A stretch of 64,000 nucleotides of DNA, taken from contig WPIO01000135.1 in NCBI GenBank assembly GCA_009760855.2, forward strand, positions 808,001 through 872,000, written 5' to 3'. A program made the position numbers and the translations under genes. Origin of the DNA: Cristatella mucedo. Its lineage: Eukaryota > Bryozoa > Phylactolaemata > Cristatellidae. Below the pieces are notes generated by a model. It was not told the DNA's origin. It was given only the letters and a program-made list of their open reading frames with translations, and ran no database searches. Shown here piece after piece: positions 63,776 through 64,000 of the stretch. Every line of letters begins with the position of its first letter. Positions within the stretch are counted from its first letter, which is position 1.

Positions 63776-64000
63776 GGGTCCTAGACTGTGGAACTCGCCT
63801 TCATAATTCTTATGCAACGACAACTACTCTCCTGCTGCCGACTATGGCTTATCCTTTTCAGTGGTCTTGAGCTGCTACTGCCATGCTACTCACTACCTCA
63901 ACTGCTTTCCTGATTCTGCTATGCTCCCCACTTTCTCTATGTTGGGTGAGACGAAGTCTGTTGGCTACCGAATGCATACCGAAAGCCGCTTAGGCTGTGA
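63776..64000 (+). mobile_element. LINE-B 3' region, cut by the window edge
   Basis: Starts GGTCCTAGACTGTGGAACTC and runs through CTACTCACTACCTCAACTGC and GTGAGACGAAGTCTGTTGGC to the edge; same C-terminus as the 51-kb copy. Confidence 0.75.

Overview
The window is animal nuclear DNA. Protein-coding genes are split into short exons by large GT-AG introns, there are no operons or ribosome-binding sites, and introns and spacers are full of L2-like LINEs, tRNA-derived SINEs, a mariner and an LTR fragment. The proteins are clearly metazoan and noticeably diverged from vertebrate ones, so an invertebrate is likely; the sequence alone does not fix the phylum.

Four genes can be built exon by exon. 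(1) A stearoyl-CoA (delta-9) desaturase, SCD, on the minus strand at 11-8004 has four coding exons, 342 aa and all histidine boxes. (2) AGPAT5, a 1-acyl-glycerol-3-phosphate acyltransferase of the epsilon type, on the plus strand at 17061-32915 has eight exons and 376 aa, complete with HX4D and EGTR motifs. (3) RNF146 (Iduna), a RING plus WWE E3 ubiquitin ligase, on the minus strand at 41202-46780 has two exons and 346 aa. (4) The 5' part of EIF3E (eIF3 subunit e) on the plus strand starts at 47174; four exons are present and the gene runs off the right edge.

Layout: SCD and AGPAT5 are head-to-head, separated by about 9 kb of repeats. AGPAT5 and RNF146 are tail-to-tail across about 8.3 kb of repeats. 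RNF146 and EIF3E are head-to-head across only 393 bp, which looks like a bidirectional promoter with ETS-type and CCAAT motifs. SCD and AGPAT5 both act in membrane lipid synthesis (fatty acid desaturation and phosphatidic acid formation). RNF146 and EIF3E have housekeeping roles in PAR-dependent ubiquitination and translation initiation.

Mobile DNA: LINE-A is an L2-like family with a (TTA)n tail. It has two large copies in EIF3E introns 2 and 3 and many 3' fragments. LINE-B is a related family with an (ATTAC)n-type tail. SINE-A and SINE-B are both tRNA-derived, and SINE-B shares its 3' hairpin tail with LINE-A. There is also a TA-flanked, internally deleted mariner in EIF3E intron 4, a gypsy-type LTR with primer-binding site at 13.6-13.9 kb, and a near-identical 874-bp inverted duplication that brackets the SCD promoter and first exon.

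I found no convincing new multi-gene system. The most interesting structures are the inverted duplication around SCD, the LINE-A/SINE-B shared tail, the RNF146/EIF3E bidirectional promoter and the deleted mariner.
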